Below are positions 1 to 10,395 of a DNA stretch of 64,000 nt, in pieces. The DNA is taken from contig CP154955.1 of the NCBI GenBank assembly GCA_039621445.1, positions 46,709,540 through 46,773,539 of the forward strand. The letters run 5' to 3'. The first letter of the stretch is position 1. Each line of letters begins with the position of its first letter. The notes below the pieces were generated by a model. That model had not been told where the DNA came from. It saw only the letters and a program-made list of their open reading frames with translations, and searched no databases. The DNA comes from Euglena gracilis. Lineage: Eukaryota > Euglenida > Euglenophyceae > Euglenales. A program made the translations under genes and the position numbers.

Positions 1-249
1 CCCCAAACAGACGTCCATCGGACCCCCCCCCCGGACGGAGTCCCTCCCAAAAAAACAAGTCCCCGGCGTATGTTTTGGGTGTCAGTTGCTGAAATCCCAA
101 GGGTGGGTCTTATTTTGGGTATATATAAAAAATAAATAAATAATAATTTAGCAAATGTGACAGGTCTAATCTGCGGAACACCAAAAAAAGGTTGACAGCT
201 ACGCCGGTAAACAAATTCAAGCCTCAGATGCCTGATGTCGAAACATAAA

Positions 250-640
250 TTATCTGAACAGAGTCAGCAAGCTTTTTTCAGACCCTGGAGGTCCAGCGAC
301 ACACTTGATGAACACGACCTCCTTCGTCGGGTCCTCGGAGGGGTCCCAGTGGATCTTAGCCACTGCCCCCACGCCCAGCCACATGTAGTGGTTCTGGATG
401 TGCTGCAGCCAATAAGGGTGGTGCGGTGGCCCAAGGTTCCGGATCTGTCCTGCTCCTCCCCCAACCCACTCCGGGAACAGTGTTGGCCAAGGCCGTTCGA
501 AGTGGAAATGCACATCGTCACCACTGGCCAATGCGCACAGCGGCGGGAACAACAACCTGTTCCGTCATCCCGGGCGGCAGCTTGGTGCACTCAGGAGGGC
601 ACGACTTCGCCGCTGGTGCAGGCAATGTTTGGCCCTTTTG
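250..640 (-). CDS. 3' exon region of gene E (structure unresolved)
   Basis: Two minus-strand frames look coding. One (about 630-525) has motifs such as PPECTKLPPGMTEQ and runs to a stop just after 525. The other is open from about 566 to a stop at 250. It is rich in His, Trp and Tyr (PHHPYWLQHIQNHYMWLG, KIHWDPSEDPTKEVVFIK), with a possible acceptor before 523 and a possible donor GTCTGA at 283. The two frames abut around 520-560, so either a short intron or a frame change separates them. If no donor is used at 283, translation ends at 250 and this is the terminal exon. No domain is recognised. Confidence 0.45.
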
Positions 641-1333
641 TCACTCATATGTGTGTGATGTACAGCAGCTTTGGCATCTTTTGGGTGATAGATTCATTTT
701 GAGGACCAGATAACTTTTAGACTCTAATGACCTGGAGGGGGGGGGTGGGTGGGTCGAGTGGGTACCCCCCCGGAACACAGCCCATCTACCTCCCCTCCCC
801 CTTGCCACACGACCACGTACACCGACCCGACCCCCGGGGGGGGGGAGGGGGGGTCACTCCACTTTTTTAAAAACCAGTCAGTCACTCTGAAAAAAAAACC
901 AGTCACCCACCCACCCCCCGGGGGGGTGGGGTAGGTCAGTGCTTAAGCAATTGCCTGCCACGTACACCCCCGCGGCCGTTGGCTGCAGTTTGAGAGGTGG
1001 GGCAAACACCCCCCACCACTGACTGTTAGTTAGCGGCCACACGAGGGTTGGGGGGTGGCCGGGAGAAGAAGGGGGGGGGGCTGCCGGCGAAAGACGGGGT
1101 ACACAGAGGCCCCCCTGGCCAAGGTAAATCTCCCGGGGGCTGTCGCTGGTGAGCGTGTTTGTGTACAGCCGCAGTCGGCACGTCTGGTTGTGGAGGACGG
1201 GTGGGGGGAGGGCCGCCGCCTGCTTAGCAAGGTTGGCGGAGAAGAACTGCACCAGCACAAGCCTGGAAGGACAAACCCCATTCAAAACAGATCAACATGC
1301 GCGCACATGCACAAACACGTGCGCCGGTGCACA

Positions 1334-1369
<36 letters not shown>

Positions 1370-4300
1370 CACAACACACGCAAACATCACTCACGCACAC
1401 ATGACACATGCACATGGATGCATGCGACACAACACAGACGAACACAAAACGTGCACATGTGCGTACATGTATGGAATGCTGTTTGCACAACTGGCACAAC
1501 ACACCCTCGGAAAGAGCCGTCCTTGTGGGTGATGCGTTTGATTTTCAACACGGACCCCTCCCCACACGGCTCCGCCCACTCATGGATGTCGTCATCGGTC
1601 GCCCTGAGCGAGAGAGAGACCAGACTGACACAGGTCAGGTTGCGGTTGGGCCCCTTGGGCAGTTCCATTGCCGTGCGTCCTGAATAAGAAAAAAAAGTGG
1701 CTGCCCCCAACCCCCAGCCGTCGGCACGTCCAACGCTGACCCCTGCCTTGCCCCCCCCCCCCCCGCTCTGCCACGTGCATCCTAGCCACACACACAACAA
1801 CAAAGGCTCAGACAGTAAAACCCAATCACGCTGACACAAACAAATATACACACACGTGACACACACAATACACACATCCACGTGAACTATGTGGACCGCC
1901 ATGGGAGTCTCCACCGTTACCTGAACACACATACTCCGGGGGAACGCCGCTGATCTCCACCACGTTCGGCGTGACCTGCTTTTTCTCTGTGGGGACGAAG
2001 TTGATGACCACCTTCAGCGTCTTGTCCAGGATGCGGGGGCGAGGCAGCTTGAGCGCCTGCTGGGCCAGTGCCTCCGTGGCGAACTGCGGGTGGCCAGGAA
2101 AGGCTGAGATTGGCTGCCGATATGGCGATGATGGAGACGCCTCAAAGAGCAAATTTCAGAGTCCCCAGTCCCCACATGCTAAAATGGAATTTGCGACCTG
2201 GTGGAAAATACGTACCTGTTAATTAATTTCCATCTCTTTGGAGTGTGTGTCAAATTGAGACTTTCGAACACCCACCCAACCACGATCATCCAACTCCTGT
2301 TGATTATTCTCTCTTGCAATTTGGTAGATAGAAAGTCCCCCGCCCCACCACCCCCTGATCAGAATAAGTGGAAGCAATGCCCAGATGTAAAACGATTGAA
2401 CTCTCGTGTCCACAAGTGGAATCTCCCTGGGGTGGTTAATTTCTTTTTGCGGTATTGATGGAGTAGGGTTTGGGTTAGGCGTTCGGCTAACTTTATGCCT
2501 AACTTGTACACCTAACACTAACTTATAAGTTAGGCCTGAAATTAGGCCTAACTCGTAACCCTAACCCTATTACATTAATAACGCAAAAAATTTTGACCCC
2601 TGGGGGATTCTACTTGGCCCCCCTGGGGGGGCAAATAGAATGTTGCTGCCGTGTGTGTGTGTATGTGTGTGTGTGTGCGTGCGTGTGTGTGGGTGGGTGA
2701 GTGTGTGCGTGTGTATGTGTGCGTGTGTGTGTGTGTACATATGAATGCATTGGAGTGGTTGGGGAAAGTTAGCTCGGTGTTGCATCTGGAATTCTGGGGC
2801 AGCGACGTTTGTGGCATAAGAAGTGGTCCATCGGCAATATCCATTCGACAAAAAATGTACCGTCTGCTGCAGGTGCTTCCATGAACAGCGTCAGGGTCTG
2901 GCTGCAGCCACACCCATATCCACCCACAAACCCACCCAAACCCATCCACCCACCCACCCACCCACCCACCCACCCACCCACCCACCCACCCACCCACTCA
3001 CACACCCACCCACCCACTCACACACCCACCCACCCACACGCACCCGCACACACACATGCACGCACGCACGCACACAAATACACATGCACGCGCGCACACC
3101 TGGACATAACCGATATGCTTGAAATTGCCCTGTTGGTCTTTGATCCACTTGATGCGGGTGATGGCTTGCTTCCCTGGAGGGGGAGGGTGTCAAAAGCTCA
3201 AACTTGGGCGGCCCAACGAGTACTTAGCTTTGAAAGTGACTGGGAAATTGCGTCGACACGCAATATCCGTAAAAAGCTGTGCATTCTAACACCGAAGCCA
3301 ACGTCCAGCAGCCTGATTAGGTCTGTCCCTGCACCCCAAGCGCCTGGGCATGAAAACAACAACTTGGAACTCTACAGGTCTGTAGGTACAGGTTTCCCAG
3401 GACCCAGTGTGCAGGAACCCGAAGGGGTGATAGTGAAATGAGGGGACTCCATTGCGCATTTGCGCAATGACGCAACTAAGTTTTCATTACAAAACACTAA
3501 ACGCATTGCGCATTTGCGCAATATTTTTGGTTTATTGTAATTCTTCATGTGGATGATCATTGCATACTTGTGCAATAGTTACACAACGTATGTTTGAAAG
3601 TGGGTTTTCATTGCGCATCTGCACAATGGGCACGCTTAGTTAGAATGAAAACTTACAATTTCCATTGAGCAGCGCAATAAACATACAGTTTTTAAATTCT
3701 AAAAACAGCGTGGTTATTGCGCAGAGGCAATATACCTGCTTGAAAATCATCTCACAACGCCCCACCAGTGCTCGAGATTGCTTCCACTTATTTCGGAATT
3801 CAGCATGCTCGTCAGCAGGCAGCCCCATCACACCAGGAGGATGGGACACGGTTCGGCCAAAACAGGCCTTCCAGTAATCATCCCCAAAAACCCAGCACTG
3901 CGTGCAGCGTCGCTGTGGCTCCACAGCCCGCGCCATATTTTCTCCTGAGCAATGTTCTGCGACAGCAACAACGTCCACCTTTAGGCTAATGGGGCAAAAA
4001 GTTTGTTGACAATCAAAAAAAAAACACACACCTTTGAAATTTAGACAGTATGAAAGAAGAGTGTCGCGCTGCAAAGACGTCATATGCATAACAGATTATG
4101 ACAACGTCATCTGGTGACATGGCATGAAGGCCTTCGAGGTATTTCTTTGCCCTCCAGCTCCAGCCTTCCCATGCTTCCCCAAGTGTGCATTGAGTCCACA
4201 AGAGAAAATCAGCACAAAGAAACACACCCCAGAATCCGATACGAGTCACTGCATCTGTTCAGAGAGCGCATAAAACTCAAGAGGTTCTGACTTTCCACGC

Positions 4301-7300
4301 CAATAATTCGTCTTATTGGAACGGCCCCTCCCTCTCCGATGCAGAGTCCACCCTCTGTCCATAGTCCACCATGCGACTCAGCAGGAAACCCTTCAGGCAC
4401 ATACGCATAGGTTTTGAACTTTTACCAGCATGGTGCGCAGGCCGAAAAACACCAAAACTGTGCCTGTTCCCTGGATCCCAACGTTGGTAAATAATGCAGG
4501 TCGCACCGCAGAGGGTCTCTGCGGGACCACAGGGTCAAAAGGGTGGGTTTCACTGCCGAGCTTCAAGAACATTGCAACATTGTACACAACCCACCCCCCA
4601 AAACAAGACCCCCCCCAAGAATAAGATCCCCCTGCCGAATTTCAGCAAAAATCCAAAAAATAACCCCCCCCCCAAATAAGTCTTGGAATTTTTGGGGAAA
4701 ATCCCAAAAGTACCTCCCTTAAACCTGCAAAAATGCTCCCAAAATGGGTATACTTTTTTGATTTTTTCCCATGTTGCATATGGGTCAAAGTTGGCATTTT
4801 CTGAGGCTTTTTGCTCATGGCCGAAGATAGCCCCTTCTATGGACCTATTTTTGGATCTTCCCATGGAAAGGTTTCTTTCGGTCGAATTTTTCAACAAGAA
4901 TTCAAAAAATAGACCCCCCCCCCAAAATAAGACCCCTCCTTGGGATTTTCAGCAATGGACCCAAAAAGTACACCCGGGGTCTTTTTTGGGGGGCTGTATG
5001 CGCAATACAAAAAACAGAAGCTTAACTGCGAATTCGGCTGCCAAAATCATTTTGTTTGAGTTTTTTTTTTTGATTGGACTGGCTCAATTCCAAGCGGGTG
5101 ACGTTCAAGGGGGAGAAAGAAGGAAATTGTTGCAGACCGCCCAGACTCAGACAACAGGTTTGAGTAACAAAAAAAAGTAAAAAATTCAAAAATTTGCCGG
5201 TGGTTATCTTCTACAATGGTGTGCTCTTTACGCGACTTGTCCCATCAAATCGGACACCTTTTTATTACAAAAACACATTTTTCCAAAAAAAAACCTGTGG
5301 CTTTTCAAATAACTTGTTTTCTGACAGCTCAAACCCTGAACCCTTTGCCCCATTATGGGTCCGACGGTCCAAAAAAAATTGCCGAATGGCAGGTGGAGCC
5401 GGTTCCCATTGGCACACCAAGAGGGGCGTAGTGCTTCCGGATATCGGCATCCGTTATCCCCCGGGGGCAGTTGCTCAGGAACAGCTCCAGCAATCCTGTC
5501 CACAGATACGGGGGAGGCCACCGCGGACAGATGGGGCCACGGGTGCTGCCAGTCCAGCTGCGTCCCTGCCTCCCACACCAGAGTATCGACGGGCACACAA
5601 GCCACGCTGTCCAAGCACCTACCCCCCCCCCCCCGGCTCATTTGGCCCGGGCCATGTTGGGTCCTGGATTCTGGAGGACCATACCTACCCCCCTGGGGGG
5701 TTGGCGAATCCTACCCAGCTTGGACCTCTTTGCAGGTGAATAACTCGGGCCTGGTGGGGAGTTGGGGGTGAAACAGAGGTGATTCGGAAACGAGGGACCC
5801 AGTCGCTTGCGAATGGAAAAAAAGCGGGGCCGGGGTCATGGTAATAATCTACGGTTTTCATTACCTACCCAGGGGCGGGGAACCCCCCCCGAGTTCGTTG
5901 CCCCAGGTTGCTGGGTTCCATTGGCCAGCCCGTTGGGGTCAATATTTCAAAGAGTTTCGCCATGCGACTCATTGGCCCCCCTTTGCCATTGGAGTCAACA
6001 TGGCCCTCAGAGATTGGCCCCCTGCCTTGTTGTGTTGTCACGTCCAGTCAAAGAACCCAACCCACGTACACCCCGCTGCTCGCAAACCCGTTCACAAGAA
6101 GACCAGTATCCCACCCTGCTGACCTGTAATCTGGCGTTTTTAATTATTGGCGTTTATTCTTTCGTTAAAAAACCCATTTCCAGGAAAATTGCAAACTCGT
6201 TTTTAGGCTACTGATCACAAGGGTGTTTAAAAAACCACTGACTTTTTGGGATTTTGTGTCCACTGAAGAATGCCCCCCGGCCCCTGAGAAACTATCTCCT
6301 GCCACCACACTCGCTGACTCTGTACTCATGCTCCTGTCCTCATGGGGATCTGTCCCCCACTCTGTATTCGTTGACTTGTGTGGAGACAGTTTCCCGAGGG
6401 GGGGGTCCTCACAGCGAGTTGTGCCCAGTCCCCAGTCATTTCACTCGTGCTTGGCAATCGTGTCCGTTGGGGCCACGGCGGCGCACCGGACGGGCTGTCC
6501 GACTTGTCCGCCGGCGCTGCGGGCGTGGGGGCGGCGAAGGGCGGCTCCGAGTCCATGTCGAACGTGCACGCCCGCCCCGCCGCCCCCGACGGGCGAGGCG
6601 GGGCCCGGGCCGGAGGGGCGGCCGGCCCGGGGGTCGGGGCCGGGGGGTGCCTCGGCCGCTTGGGGGCCGGGGGGCACGCCCCTGTGCGCCTCTCGTGTGT
6701 GTGCTGGGGGTGTCTGCTGAGGTGCTGTGTTGCGTGTTGGCGAGCAAAGGTGCGTGGCTGGAGCAGCTGGCGTGGCCGGAGGGGCGGCCGCTGTGGGGAC
6801 CACCTCCGCGTCGCCGTCCCTGAGGGAAACGAGGCGCAAGGGCTGGGTCTGTTCTCTATTTTTTCCCCTACCGCCCCTGCCAAGACCCCGGTATGAATGT
6901 GCTTGGGTTTGTTGACAGAAACCGCCAGAAGCCACTGCCTTTCCAGGTAATTGGCTTCCAAGCGGAGGGGGAGGGCAGCTCCATCAGGCCATATCAGGCC
7001 AAAGGGGTGAGTATGAGCCTAGAGGCTGCCCACTTCCTGGGAAAGGGGGCAGGTAACAGACCTAGGAAAAAACACAACCAAACACAAACCAGAAAAACAA
7101 CAAACAACAAACAGAAACAACCAGGAACACAAAACTTCAAACAAAAAAGCAAAATACTTCTGGTCCTTCGCGCCAGGTCTAAACAAATACACACGGATAT
7201 TTCACCTGTTTGCTTGGTCCAAAAACTCAAGTCATCATTTTCTGCGGTGGAATTTTTTTTCATAGGATTTCTGGGGAAGATTTATCACAAAATAATCCCA

Positions 7301-7871
7301 AAACTAGGCACGTTTTAGGGGGCGTCGTGAATTCGAGGGGTGATTTTCTTGAATTTCTCCTCGAACAGCCCAGGGGGGATCTTTTGGGGGGGGTCTGATT
7401 TTTTTAATTACCCAAGAGATTGCCTCGCGAGCCCATTCTCCATTCTCCACGAGCCAACGTTGTGCCAATGTGGCAGTGTTTTTTCTTGCTAAAATAATGT
7501 TGAAAAATGCAGAAATGACCTCAACTGCTCAAGCGCTTTCATCAACATTGCTTGCCAAAATAAAAATGCGGTCATGAAGCAGAAGGTTGTTTGTGGATTC
7601 ATCAGCTACGGGAAACACATAAAATGGCACATTAACAATCACATAAATATTGAGTTCTGTCCAACGGAAAATGGAGGGGAACTTGGGCATCGGAAGGTGT
7701 GGGGATCGAGAAGTGTGGGGGTGTCAGCAGGTATTAGACTTGGAATTGTCCACATCGCCCCCCTCCCCCGAGACCAGCGCACCCTCTCGGTCGTTTCTTC
7801 TTCACCACTTTGACAACCTTCACGACCTTCACCACCTTCACCACCTTCCGCTTCGGCGTCTCCGCTGCCAT
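250..7871 (-). CDS. Gene E: two-RRM RNA-binding protein (gene-level model, seven resolved exons plus unresolved 3' end)
   Basis: Spliced minus-strand model. Exons in transcript order are 7871-7775, 6681-6487, 5495-5418, 3173-3100, 2083-1921, 1679-1505 and 1262 to about 1105, followed by an unresolved 3' part at 250-640. Each junction keeps frame (phases 1,1,1,0,1,2), which is strong internal evidence. The product begins with a Lys/Val/Arg-rich basic stretch that resembles a nuclear localisation signal. A Pro/Ala-rich linker to about residue 97 follows, then RRM1 (about 99-180) and RRM2 (about 212-295). RRM proteins bind single-stranded RNA through RNP1/RNP2 aromatic residues, so a nuclear role in RNA processing or ribosome assembly is likely, but the exact family is not recognised. 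The introns hold microsatellites and dispersed repeats. Confidence 0.75.
828..956. repeat. Dispersed repeat family B (CAGTCACT family), copy 1
   Basis: Contains CACTCCACTTTTTTAAAAACC, two AACCAGTCA blocks, a C7/G7 hairpin and CAGTGCTTAAGCAATTG. The same blocks in the same order occur near 15345-15620, and largely near 63345-63640. It lies between gene E exon 7 and the 3' region, i.e. inside an intron. Confidence 0.6.
1105..1262 (-). CDS. Gene E exon 7: second half of RRM2
   Basis: The acceptor GTCCTTCCAG precedes base 1262. The exon supplies one base that completes the GGG glycine left by exon 6. It then reads LVLVQFFSANLAKQAAALPP, matching RRM beta-3 (RNP1, here RG-LVLVQF) and helix alpha-2, followed by RLRLYT as beta-4. 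A donor lies at GTGTAC (after 1105) or GTACCC (after 1103), and the choice sets the phase of the next exon. The fit to the RRM fold across the junction supports both the frame and the splice sites. Confidence 0.75.
1326..1378. repeat. ACGC/CA-type microsatellite
   Basis: Tandem ACGC units followed by irregular CA-rich sequence, inside the intron between gene E exons 6 and 7. Reading frames over it are artefacts. Confidence 0.9.
1505..1679 (-). CDS. Gene E exon 6: first half of RRM2
   Basis: A textbook acceptor (a run of T, then CTTATTCAG) precedes 1679, and the donor GTGTGTTG follows 1505. The frame reads an RRM beta-1/alpha-1 (LTCVSLVSLSLRATDDDIHE) followed by beta-2 and the loop before RNP1 (VLKIKRITHKDGSFRG). 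A two-residue insertion (Gly-Ser) sits after the EPCGE turn. Exon 5 ends in phase 1 and this exon begins with two bases, so the frame is kept. The beta-1 (RNP2) position has Val/Ser rather than the usual aromatic residue, so RNA contact by RNP2 may be weak. Confidence 0.8.
1921..2083 (-). CDS. Gene E exon 5: RRM1 beta-3 to beta-4 and inter-RRM linker
   Basis: The acceptor CTTTCCTGGCCACCCGCAG precedes 2083 and the donor TTCAG|GTAACG follows 1921. The exon starts in phase 0 with FATEALAQQALKLPRP, which directly continues the HIGYVQ end of exon 4 into helix alpha-2 of the RRM. KTLKVVINFV then forms beta-4. The linker VPTEKKQVTPNVVEISG follows. The exon is 163 nt long and ends in phase 1, matching exon 6. 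Confidence 0.82.
2458..2580. repeat. Degenerate TTAGGC/TTAGGG-like tract
   Basis: GGGTTAGGCG, several TTAGGCC-type words and AACCCTAACCCTA occur within about 120 bases in intron 4 of gene E. They resemble degraded telomere-type repeats, but no uniform array is present. Confidence 0.5.
2650..3060. repeat. GT/GGGT and CCCA microsatellite block
   Basis: Mixed GT-rich repeats (2650-2745) and a long CCCA array (about 2925-3040) flank a non-repetitive stretch at 2746-2925. They lie in the intron between gene E exons 4 and 5. Confidence 0.85.
3100..3173 (-). CDS. Gene E exon 4: RRM1 beta-2 to RNP1
   Basis: A 74-nt exon with acceptor CTCCCCCTCCAG before 3173 and donor CCAG|GTGTGC after 3100. Two bases complete the glycine codon begun in exon 3. 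The frame then reads KQAITRIKWIKDQQGNFKHI followed by GYVQ, i.e. RRM beta-2, the beta2-beta3 hairpin and the start of RNP1 (KHIGYVQ-F). The downstream intron begins in a mixed GT and GGGT microsatellite. Confidence 0.82.
3440..3730. repeat. Array of short near-palindromes ATTGCGCA-TT-TGCGCAAT
   Basis: Related words recur near 3451, 3504, 3560 and 3612, with a partial one near 3714. Each is a near-perfect inverted repeat around a 2-base centre, spaced roughly 50 bases apart. It is AT-rich relative to its surroundings and lies in intron 3 of gene E. Confidence 0.6.
3724..3953 (-). CDS. Candidate exon, Cys/Trp-rich, not part of the main gene E splice path
   Basis: The minus strand reads ARAVEPQRRCTQCWVFGDDY, then WKACFGRT and later RNKWKQSRALVGRCEMIFKQ, with an acceptor TTGCTCAG upstream and a donor AAGCAG|GTATAT. 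It lies between gene E exons 3 and 4, but its end phase (0) cannot join exon 4, which needs one carried base. It could be an alternative exon, an exon of an inserted element, or chance. The function is unknown. Confidence 0.35.
4590..4990. repeat. Family K repeat (AATAAGACCCCCCC), copies in intron 3 of gene E
   Basis: Repeated words AACAAGACCCCCCCC, AATAAGATCCCCC and AAAATAAGACCCCTCC alternate with TTCAGCAA and AAAATCCAAAAA words. The complementary motif GGGGGCTATTATTCGG is frequent at 52.1-52.7 kb. No coding capacity is seen. Confidence 0.5.
5418..5495 (-). CDS. Gene E exon 3: RRM1 beta-1 and alpha-1
   Basis: The acceptor TCTGTGGACAG precedes 5495 and the donor CTCTTG|GTGTGCC follows 5418. 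The 78-nt exon reads LLELFLSNCPRGITDADIRK then HYAPLG. This is a typical RRM start: RNP2-like LFLSNCP, the helix-start ITDADIR, and the APLG turn. It begins with two bases in phase with exon 2 and leaves one base (G), which exon 4 completes. Confidence 0.82.
5708..5885. repeat. Family F dispersed repeat, copy 1 (~180 bp)
   Basis: Shares CCTACCCAG, GTGAATAACTCGGGCCTGG, GGGGAGTTGGGGGT, GGTGATTCGGAAAC and CCAGTCGCT in the same order and spacing with 14220-14400. Divergence is modest, which suggests a fairly young dispersed element. Confidence 0.7.
6487..6681 (-). CDS. Gene E exon 2: Pro/Ala-rich linker
   Basis: A very GC-rich block reads an uninterrupted Pro/Ala/Arg-rich segment and then FDMDSEPPFAAPTPA and ADKSDSPSG. 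It ends at donor TCCG|GTGCGC (after 6487) in the phase exon 3 needs. The 5' boundary is placed at CGCACAG|GGG (6681), which also matches the phase of exon 1, but other AGs upstream are possible. The composition suggests a flexible, probably disordered region before RRM1. Confidence 0.65.
7775..7871 (-). CDS. Gene E exon 1: initiator methionine and basic Lys-Val-Val repeat
   Basis: An ATG at 7871 sits in a favourable GGC-ATG-G context. It opens MAAETPKRK followed by five Lys-Val-Val triplets and a KKKRPRG cluster, a plausible nuclear localisation signal. The donor GCTG|GTCTCGG gives a 97-nt exon ending in phase 1, as exon 2 requires. The Lys-Val-Val run is encoded by an imperfect GTGGTGAAG trinucleotide-type repeat, so its length may vary between strains. 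This is the most upstream coding part I see; a non-coding 5' exon further right is possible. Confidence 0.6.
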
Positions 7872-9678
7872 GCCGAGTCAGCCGCCCGGAAACCAGGCCG
7901 GGGAAACGGGGTCTGGGGGGCAACGACGGAGGAAAGGGAAAGGGAAAGGAAAGGGGCAGCCCTGCACGATGACTGTCGCCCACAGAATGGGCACAAATGC
8001 ACCTGCGCACACAGACGGGCCACGTCCGACAAGGCAACAGGAGGGATATGCACCTGCCACTGGGCGTCGTGGGCTTGGGGCCCCCATGAGCTGCACCGAA
8101 CCCCCCCCCCCAAAAAAAACTGACCTCTGCCACCCGCCGACTCTGGACCTGCTGGCTCGTTACGCCGTTTTCAGGGGGGGTTGACCCAGCACTTTTCACG
8201 CTCAGGACCACTCAGCGACGATCACCGGAATCAAACGGTTTGGGCATGGGGTATGAGGGCAACTATTGCAAAGGGGGGGGGGGAATTCGATGGCCCCTGA
8301 AATTCAAAATTAAGGCGCCAAAAGAGGGATAAAAAAAAAAGAGTAAAAAGAGCTTTGTAATGTTCACTCCAGTTTGGCGACTGTTTGGGAGCAGCTGGCA
8401 CTCTGTGGGAAATTTCTTCGTGAGTTTTTTTTTAATAAAATATAACCAAACGAGGAGGGTGAGGTCATTACAATTTCTTTTTCACATACAGCATGCGCAT
8501 ATTTAGACTCATAACCCATCAAAAAAAATGCCAAACCGGAAGAATTTATGAGGTTAATGGAAAGAAAGGATTCGGGTCAAAGTTTCATCCCAAACAGTTT
8601 GATAATTTCCCACCCAGCGTTGCTGTATTTGTCTCAAGAGGGGACTGGCAGAAAATCCTCATCCATTTGGCTTCTTTTTTGACAAATTTTTGGCCAAAAG
8701 GGTGGAGGCTGCAATGAATCGTCCCGACTAAGAGCGCCCTGCAGCCTGGCTGAGTTCTGTGGCCGTCTGTCTGAAGCACTTGAGAAGAACTTCGATCAAG
8801 GTATGGTTATCAGGAAATTCATTTGGGGCCCACTTATCACGGTGATGATCGTGACCTGCCGGCTTCAGTGTCAGGGCATGAAATCGTGAACTGGAGGATT
8901 GCAAACCCAACTAAAACAAAAAAAAGGGGTGATGTTTCAATATTTCGAAATTTTCATCGTTGCCAATAAGAAAAATGAGCTTTTGCAGCTAAGTTTTTCT
9001 TTTCATGAATTAAGCAATTTTGAATAAACGTTTTTGAACCTTAAATAATAAATGCTGCCATGTTTGCCTCTACAGGGAACAATCCACCAACTAGGGTTAA
9101 CACAAAAGGGGGGGACCCTCGCTTGGTGCCTCGTTGGTGGATGTTCTTCGGTTTGTCTTTGTTCATTTTGTCTCCCTAAATGGGCGATATAAGGAAATGG
9201 ACGATAAAAGAAATGTCACCTTCAGGAAAACGGGGAAAGCAGCCCTGCAATCCAAAGCAGGGAAACCTCCGCAGGCAGGTGGGAGGGGGGGTGATACCCC
9301 CCACATAATAATGCAAAACTGCATTATGTGCAAAACTTAGCTTAGCAAATTATTTCAAGCACTTACGTTACTGGCAAATACGCCGGTGAATATCTGATCA
9401 TTAAAAGGTGCAGAGCACGTCATAAACTCGTTCTTCTGGCGGGGGGTGGGGGGTGGGCATGGACTTGGACAAAATCAAAGCGGACATGAGAGGAGGGCAA
9501 GCAAGAAAACGCTCTGTATTGGGTGGCGGAGGGTTCAGGGCACCGCGCAATCAGTTCGTCACGATCCGGTCATTATCCCCGACAGTGGGTCAGGAAATGG
9601 GGGGGGGGGGTCTTGGAGGAGGAGGGGGGAGACCGGAGATGCCGATGCACCTTTTTCTTCCCCAGGGGTAGGCGCACC

Positions 9679-9762
9679 ACTGTGCCAGTCGTCGGGCAGA
9701 TTCCAGTGCGGGGGCGTTGCAGGGAGTGATGCGATGCCGGCGCAGCGAGGGGCTAGCACTCC
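9679..9762 (-). CDS. Weak candidate exon near 9.7 kb
   Basis: The minus strand reads VLAPRCAGIASLPATPPHWN and then LPDDWHSG before a GTGCGC donor-like site. It is GC-rich like the accepted exons, but the acceptor (GCGGAG) is poor and nothing nearby joins it. It could be a terminal exon of gene D or chance. Confidence 0.25.
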
Positions 9763-10149
9763 GCACGGGGAGCAGGACGCCAGGCAGATATAATATGGCG
9801 GGTGGGGGGGGGTGGCGGCGGGGGCTGGATTTCTCGGGTTGGATTGACGGGGGGTTTCAACGCTCATGTCGAGCAAGCATGATGATGCTGATTGCAGGGC
9901 AACGATGGGCAACGGAGGGGGACTCTGCCTTGTTTTTTATTTTTATGTCACGGCAGCCAAGTGACGAGCCCGGTCAAACACACTCCATCAGCTGTGCTTC
10001 GTGATCTGTGGCAGATCTTTTGGAACCAAATGAGTTCCAGAAGATACTTCCATGTGGTGCCTTTCTCCATCTTCTTTTCAACATTTTGAAAGGAACTTGG
10101 AAATTTTCCTTATCATTATTGTGTTGTTTGTATTGTTTGTTTGTTTGTT

Positions 10150-10395
10150 TGTTTGTTTATTTATTCATTCATTCGTTCATTCATTCATTCATTCATTCAT
10201 TCATTCATTCATTCATACATTCATTCATTTTTTATTCATTCATTCATTCATTCATTCATTCATTCATTCATTCATTCATTCATTCATTCATTCATTCATT
10301 CATTCATTCATTCACTCCTTCATTCATTCATTCATTCATGCATGCATGCATTCATTCATGCATTCATTCATTCATGCATTCATTCATTCATTAAT
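10150..10395. repeat. TTCA tetranucleotide microsatellite
   Basis: About 245 bases of ATTC/TTCA units with a few GCAT variants, preceded by TTTG units. The apparent Phe-Ile-His-Ser reading frames are artefacts. Confidence 0.95.

Noticed and set aside
235-702. 155-residue plus-strand open frame
   Set aside because: It overlaps minus-strand frames with better composition, and no plus-strand gene context exists. A TTTTTTCAG before 281 looks like a plus acceptor but nothing follows in a consistent model.
3440-3730. CRISPR-like spacing of short palindromes
   Set aside because: Repeats are degenerate, spacers are uneven, and the context is a eukaryotic intron.
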